From contig JAALGY010000016.1 in the NCBI GenBank assembly GCA_032358165.1, forward strand, positions 558,001-622,000: a stretch of 64,000 nucleotides of DNA. The letters are read 5' to 3'. Position 1 is the stretch's first letter. Every line of letters starts with the position of its first letter. Positions 58,260-64,000 of this stretch are shown piece after piece. The notes beneath the pieces were generated by a model. The model saw nothing but the letters and a program-made list of their open reading frames with translations. It searched no databases and was not told the DNA's origin. The DNA comes from Diplosphaera chodatii. Lineage: Eukaryota; Chlorophyta; Trebouxiophyceae; Prasiolales; Stichococcaceae. Both the position numbers and the translations under genes were made by a program.

Positions 58260-61200
58260 TCAGCCCAGATGCAGTTGCTGAATGAGATTGCGCAGGGCGT
58301 GATTAGGTAGCATACTATCTGCCCCCGGCAACAATGGCTGTCTGCTGAGCGGATGCACTCCAGGGTTGGCCGCCACCCATGCCACCAGGACATCCCGCTC
58401 GAAGCTGTGGCCCTCGCTGCCATACAGCACCGGATCCCGCATGACCTCGCCGCTCAGCGGGCACCGCCACCATTCCAAATCTGCTGGTGACATGCCAGCG
58501 GCAGCTAGCTGTTGTGACTGCGTGGTTTCAGTGTCTGAGCTGTCAGGCGCCATGACTGTTGCCTGCGGCACTGCATCAGCTGCACATGACTGCACTGTAG
58601 ACACCGGCCTGCTGCTACAGCTGGAGGCCGCTGGCCCTTGACGCTCTGCCGTGCTGGTGGCTGCTGCTGCCGAGTCTATTGTGCTATCAGCAGCGTCCTG
58701 TGCATCATGGGTACCTGCAGCTGCCTGCTGTCGTGCGGCCTTCTTGCAGGCGCGCTTGGCAGCTGCCTTGCTGCGCTGGGTTGGACCTTCGAGCGCCTGC
58801 TCTTCCGCCTGCAGGTATGAGCGTCCTCATATGAAGCGATGCAGTCTACATGCAACTGCTGGGATGGCACTTGGTGCGAAACCGGCAACGCGTGCCAGTT
58901 GGACCCAGCTTGCAGACCACTTGCATCTCGGTCCATATGTTGTGTCCACAGCTGTGGGACAGCACATATGGAGCGCACCAGCAGCTGCTGCATGGCACGG
59001 TCTGCCGCTGCCACAGCATCGGGGTCTGCGGCTGCTGCACCATTGCCGGCGCTCGACAGAACCGTGATCCTCTGCAGCAGTTTATCCCGCAGCTCAGGCC
59101 ATCTTTCAGCATATAGCAACGGCGGCTGAAGGCTCCTGCAGGTGTAGGCAAACAGCTGTGCTGCGTGGGATTCCTGCATGACTAGCTGCAGAGGACGGCA
59201 AAGCACGGTCTAAGACCTAGGGCAGCAGGCTATAAGGTGAAGGGTTTGTGCCCTTAAGCTCGCCTGATAGTTTTCACCATCTCGGCCCAGTTCCCATCCA
59301 GCAGCACAGCCGCTCGCGCAGCATCAGCTTCCAAGACTGCTTCCAGTAGGGTGAGGATGCCGGCAAACTCGCTCTCAATGACCTGCCAGGATGCGTCATC
59401 GGCCTCAGCCGCTGAGGACCACGCTCGTGACTGCAGTGTCAGCGTCTGCATTGAAGGCATGTGGTGAGACCACTTCAGTAACCCGGTTCAATATCTCATC
59501 CCGCCCTCGTCTTGCCCAGTGCCAGATGGCGCCCAGCACCAGCAAGACACTTCAGCAACTTCACATCCAGATTACAGCAGAAAGAGAGCACAGCCACGGT
59601 ATGCAGGGTGGCGTGTCAACAGCACGCGTGAGGGCTGCGCCGCAGTCACCTGCAGCAGGAGGGGCGTCACCCCCTCCCTGGCGAGGGCGCGGCCCAGCGG
59701 CGGTGACATGTTGACCGCCGCGACCTGCAGCAGGAACAGCCCACGGCGCCGCAGCCAACCCGGCAGCTGAGAACCCTGCGCCATGGCGCGGGCTGTTGCG
59801 TTGGACACAGCCGCCTGCGCCGCAGCCTCGGCATCCGCGAACCAGAAGCAGCCGACGCCGCCATGCACGAAAGACACCACGGCGGCGATGGCCCACGGCC
59901 GGCGGCTGCCAGGGCCGGAAAAACAAAAGTGCTGCAGTAAGTAGAGACAGCGTCGCTACGATTTGGCACCCTGGGGCATCTTGCAACACAAATAATGGCA
60001 GGTGCCTAGAAACGCCTGCTCAGGGACCGAAAACAGCAGGGTCGGATACCGCAGCATGCTTACGGCACATGATGCAGAGGACTGCATACCGCTTTGCAGC
60101 AGGGCGCCTCAGCGATGCTCAGCAGGGCGCCTGCTGCGACAGACACCCCGGGCGCGAGGCACAATCCAGCAGCATCTGGGTATCCCAGGTCTGGACACTG
60201 ACCCCGCACATTCCGGCAATTGCTCGCAGATGCCACCTGTGCAAAAGCATCGCACCTCCTCGAGCACCAAGTACCTGATCGCAGAGCAGCTCCTTGCGGG
60301 TTCCGCGGGCGTCCCTGTGCCACTCCTGGAAGACTATTCCGGGTGGCTGCAGCAGCAGCATGCGCTGGCAGTGCTGCAGTTGCACCGCCCACCTGTGCAC
60401 CGACATGCGAGGTGAGCGTGGCGATGTGCAATTTTTGACACAAGGAATGGCAAAAGGCACACGGCAAGGTTTCGCGCACATCTTGGTTCTCATGCCGACG
60501 TACGCATAATCACATTGACACGCCAACATCCATCGCTGTTTGGCAGCAGGTCTATGCAGTGACCAGGATGCCTGCTGAAGTGCAGATGCTTGCAGACTAC
60601 CAGTGGCATGAGGACAAGCACTGGTGATGTGCAGAGCTCTGGATGGAGCCAAGGTGGGCAGGGGTGTTCCTCGGTTATGCACCACAAATACAGGTGCACA
60701 CCACAGCAGACGTGCGAGCATATTGAGACGCTCCAGTGTCGGCGGCACGCCACGGCTGAGTGCTGCCAGTGTCTCTGCTGTGGCGACCACCTGTAGGAGG
60801 CAACACAACAGGAGCACGTCTGCAATTCCACATCGCGAACCAGCTATCAGGCACACCTCTTGCTTTGACATGTTAAATGTTGGGTGATTTCATGGTGTAA
60901 CCAAGGAGCCGTCGTGCAACCACCTGGCGTCATTGGTCTCAGCAAGAGCCACGCATCGACAAGACCCACTCGTGGGAGTGACGAGCAGAGCAGCGTGTAC
61001 TGTTGGTGCTGCGGGTCCGGGCTGTCCAACCCCAGTCTCTCTGCTGCCTCCGCCTGAGCGAGGGCGGCAGCTGCGGCGGCCATGGCATCCGCTTCCAGCT
61101 TCCGGGCGTGCCCACGTGGCAGGCCCCCCGCCACCTCGGTCAGCAGGCTCGCATTCTCCGACAGCGTCTTGTATGGTGCCACCCCCTGCAGCCACCACCA

Positions 61201-63149
61201 GCAGGCATAGGTCGAGGGAACCACAGCCATCCAGCATTTGTGAGTAGCATTTGTGATTGCTGGTACTCGCCATATTCGGTAAGTCTGCACGGCACAAGAT
61301 ATGATTGACAAGACGGCAGACGCCATGCCTGCAGTGCAAGGAGGGCCGAGGAACTTGCCTGCGAGGCCCCAAGGATCGCGAGCAGGCTGCAGAAGGCAGC
61401 AGCTGCAGGGCGGGAGGCAGCTTGGGGAAATCGCTTGGCAGCCTTGCAGGCGTGGCGCAGCGCCGTCAGCGCGTTCTCGGTGGCCTGCAGTGCTATCTTC
61501 GCCCGCGTGGCCACAGATCTTGCGCCCAGCACCTGCAGCAATCAGCCTCTGCACCATGATGTCACCCTGCACATCGAGTGGCATTGCATCATCCAGTCAC
61601 GCATGGTACGTTACCCTGAAGGGCACCGTGAGCGCTGCGTTCACCATCAGGCCCGTTGCAGCGCCCGCCAAGCGTCGCAGACATTCATGACGTCACAAGC
61701 ACTGGTGGCGAGTCTTGCCGCTGTGAATGCAGCACCTCCTCAGGGTCCGAGGCGTGTGGCTCCGGCCGCAGCAGCCGGCGCGCCGTGGCCGCTGTCTGCG
61801 CGGCCAGGCACGCCGCGTCAAAGGCCACCGCCTCTGCCGGCGGCAGCCGCTGCACCGGCTCGATGCGGACCTGCTTTTTGCGCTCCTCCCTGCTGCGGGT
61901 GAGGTGTCTGGCCACCGTGGCGCACAGCCTGGGCGAGGTGACACCATCTTTCTGTAAACCCTTCGAACCCCGCTAACATCCCCCAACTTGCTCCGTGACT
62001 GGTTAAGGCTGGAGTCCGGCTGCTGCTGACCCCTCAGCTCCTGCGTGCCTCATCACTGCAGAGCCATAGGGCCGACAGGGCTGACACGTTTGTATGCTCG
62101 CAGCCGCACCTGGCCAGTGCACGCTGCGCTCGGAGGTGGTTGGCGCTGGGGAAACTTCCAGACTGCACCATCTGGGTATGGGCAGTGCGCGCCCACTGCA
62201 GGGTGGCCACCGCATGCGGGTAGCATGCGCCCAGGATCACGCCGATCTCCCCCTGCATGACGGGCAGCAGATGCAGCGTGAGCTGCACACGCCGTGACCT
62301 GCACCACCAGAGGCCCATAGCCTGTGGACCTTTCACGGTATGCCACAGCCTGGCTGCAGCAAGCTCTCTCATGCAACTTCAGGGACAATAAAGACCTGCT
62401 GCTGCAACTGTAAACCAAGTTCGCCAGCATGCCTCTTACCTGGTCGGCAAGGGCCCACTCATACTGCATCAGCGCCACCACCAGCGGCACAGCATCAGCG
62501 CACAGCGCCTCGGGATCCACTGTTCGCATGGTGGCAGCGACAGCACATGCAGTGTCTTTCTGCAGCACGTCCGCCTGTAGTCGGAGAGTGCACACCGCAC
62601 CGGAGGAGTCAGGGATGGTATCATCTTATCAGTCGTATCACTGTGCATCATCATAAACATGGACGCAGAAACACAGGTGACTGCGGATGCCTGTGCACCC
62701 ACACGCCCGGTACAGAGCAGCACTGCAGCCACCAGCAGGCGTGCGTGCGCCTTGCATCATCAGCTTGGTGTGCATGCCGTGCCGCCCACCGGCTGATCAT
62801 GTGCTGGCGACACTGCTCTGGAGAGCTGCCGCAGCAGGTCCAGCCTGTCCGCGGGCTGCTTGTCATCTGTCTCCAGCATGCGCACCACCAGTCGGCTTGC
62901 CTGCATGCGTTTCAGCGTCAGCGCCGTGCGTGCACGCTCGCTCCGTCTGCAGGGGCACAGGCATTTACGCTCAACATAGGCCAGCATCCCCAGACCCTCT
63001 GTCCGCTAGCAGCAGCACGAAACTTGCGGCCAGCAACCAGCAACTCACGGTAGGTTAGCCAGGAACTTCCGAGTATCTTCAGGTGACATGTTCTCAAAAA
63101 CAAGCATTGCTGCATCCTCCTCGTCTGCCACTGCTGCATGCCGCGACAT
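58260..63149 (-). CDS. Copy 12: divergent U-box gene at the border of the array
   Basis: Supported exons: 63149-63049, 62946-62814, 62574-62440, 62282-62110, 61928-61736, about 61690-61601 (unsure), 61532 to about 61330, 61185-60970, 60790-60702, 60392-60275, 60236 to about 60108, about 59932-59650, 59430-59264, 59135-58979, 58808-58260. It begins MSRHAAVADEEDAAMLVFEN, then MSPEDTRKFLANLP. With SRLVVRMLETDDKQPADRLD in the next exon this again fits an RRM-like fold. RLPPAEAVAFDAACLAAQTA recalls exon 3 of the others. WHRDARGTRKELLCDQ matches the exon 7 end and SNCRNVRG matches exon 10. The last exon has KAAAKRACKKAARQQAAA and an intact U-box (WWRCPLSGEVMRDPVLYGSE, GHSFERDVLVAWVAANPGVH, LPNHALRNLIQQLHLG). 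The usual exons 8 and 9 are absent; only a 38-nt intron fits there. Its 5' half is uncertain. Confidence 0.65.
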
Positions 63150-63834
63150 TGTCACCTGCACATGCCAACGAAATCGCTGCTCGCATCTTTCACCGTTGTG
63201 ATTGCTGCTCGATGTCAAGCCCCGGAGCGTGGCAGATTGCACTCGATGACCCAAGTGCATGCAAGGGCAACAAGCATGCATGCCCATCACAACTGCAGCT
63301 GGCTACCTCGGCAAGCTGCTGCACTGTGCACTGGCACTGTATGATCGGTTATGAAGCCAGATACGCGGCTTTCTGCTGGGTGACTGCAACAAGCTGCGAA
63401 GGCAGCTCGCCACCACTTTGGATCATTAGCGTGCGCACTTACGGCAGCATGTTTTACAGCTTACGACTTGTCGAAATGGATGAAAATTGCAGAGCTGTCA
63501 CCGTTCTCGAGCCGTCGAGCGTAATGCACAGTTGAAGCGAAGCTTGGTGAGAAGAGATGTTTCGGAGTCCTGCAGAATAGTACGGTTACGTAGTCGAGGC
63601 TGCCAAGCTGGCGAGATCACTGAGGCACATGCCAGTCCTGTCCACCATTTGACGACGCTGATGCGAATCTCAACCACCAGCAACATCTACAGACAGGCAC
63701 CCTCCATCACTCCACTGCATCCTTGCAATTTGCTGTATCCATCACGCACATGGCTGAACGTCGATGTGACGTGCATGGCATCACGCTGAGTCAGTCCCGG
63801 TGCTTGTGGTGTCACATGCATGCTGCAGTTCCAG
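63150..63834. promoter_or_regulatory. Upstream region of copy 12 / downstream of the GNAT gene
   Basis: About 685 bp between the presumed start of copy 12 and the end of the next minus-strand gene. Neither a TATA box nor the GGCGG element is visible. The exon beginning at 63149 is preceded by TGTGCAG, so a further 5' exon in this region cannot be excluded. Confidence 0.4.
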
Positions 63835-64000
63835 TCATTGCATGGTGCAGTGCAGCAGCACGCGCGGCGGCCGACCCAGCGCCTGGCCCGCTGACTCCGT
63901 TTCGCGCCGTTCGACAGCAAAGCCGCACCGCTGGGTGTACAGCGCCAGTGCCGCTGCGTTGCGTGTGCGCACGTGCACGTACAGGTGGGCCACGCCCGCC
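63835..64000 (-). CDS. GNAT-type N-acetyltransferase, C-terminal end only
   Basis: The frame entering from the right edge reads AGVAHLYVHVRTRNAAALAL, then YTQRCGFAVERRETESAGQA, and ends LLHCTMQ with TGA at 63835-63837. The pattern V.VR..N.AAL.LY...GF is the acetyl-CoA binding end of GNAT acetyltransferases, where Asn and Tyr/Gly-Phe mark strand 5 to helix 4. GNAT enzymes transfer acetyl from acetyl-CoA to amines such as protein N-termini, lysines or small metabolites. The substrate cannot be told from 54 residues. Codons are more GC-rich than in the U-box family. The 5' part lies outside the window. Confidence 0.8.
   Translation of the reverse strand, partial: AGVAHLYVHVRTRNAAALALYTQRCGFAVERRETESAGQALGRPPRVLLHCTMQ

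Noticed and set aside
1..64000. CRISPR arrays, tRNA or rRNA genes, transposon ORFs
   Set aside because: No regular spacer repeats, no tRNA cloverleaf or rRNA core, and no transposase or reverse-transcriptase motifs were seen by eye. Small degenerate elements cannot be excluded.
1..64000. RING finger instead of U-box
   Set aside because: The domain has no Cys/His zinc ligand series, only the U-box residues (CPLSG, MRDPV, GHSFER, EWL, LPN.ALR), so the RING reading was dropped.

Overview
The window looks like nuclear DNA of a green alga (Chlorophyta). The evidence is short introns with GT donors and TGCAG acceptors about every 100-500 bp, TGCA-rich non-coding DNA, fairly high GC, and Ala/Gln/Cys-rich proteins. 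No bacterial-style operon is present. The exact lineage cannot be named from sequence alone.

Nearly everything here is one gene family repeated twelve times. Eleven copies share one exon plan. Exons 1-2 encode an RRM-like alpha/beta module that begins (L)(I/L)VWGL..(K)DWS.E.....HG and continues (A)AWCAV.FPSL.AAEACA..LQ. Exons 3-12 encode an alpha-helical, ARM/HEAT-like array. Exon 13 is a short amphipathic module ending ERAMQELL. Exon 14 carries a basic NLS-like stretch (KAA.KRARKKAAK), a variable linker and a C-terminal U-box (WWRCPLSG.VMRDPVL.G..GHSFER..LEEWL ... LPN.ALR.MIQQL). The U-box points to an E3 ubiquitin ligase. I number the copies from the left: 1 (+, cut by the window edge), 2, 3 and 4 (-), 5 (+), 6 (-), 7 to 11 (+), 12 (-). 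Copy 12 is strongly divergent and borders the array. The last 166 bases hold the C-terminal end of an unrelated GNAT acetyltransferase gene (-).

The copies are at different stages of decay. Copy 8 is fully intact (14 exons, 938 aa). Copy 3 is nearly intact. Copy 11 is open only because a former intron is now read through in frame. Copies 1, 2, 6 and 10 keep open frames and splice sites through all upstream exons but stop just before a decayed U-box, so they would give U-box-less proteins. Copies 4, 5 and 9 each carry a single lesion. Copy 7 carries several, yet its U-box exon is intact. Two extra orphan U-box tails lie behind copies 8 and 11.

Copies 4/5 and 6/7 are head to head and share upstream regions. 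Copies 1/2, 5/6 and 11/12 are tail to tail. Five copies share a 17-bp element with two GGCGG units about 185-285 bp upstream of the start. Overall this is a birth-and-death cluster of candidate C-terminal U-box ligases and U-box-less paralogues. Substrates and biological role are unknown. Exon limits were read by eye from splice motifs, phase and comparison between copies.
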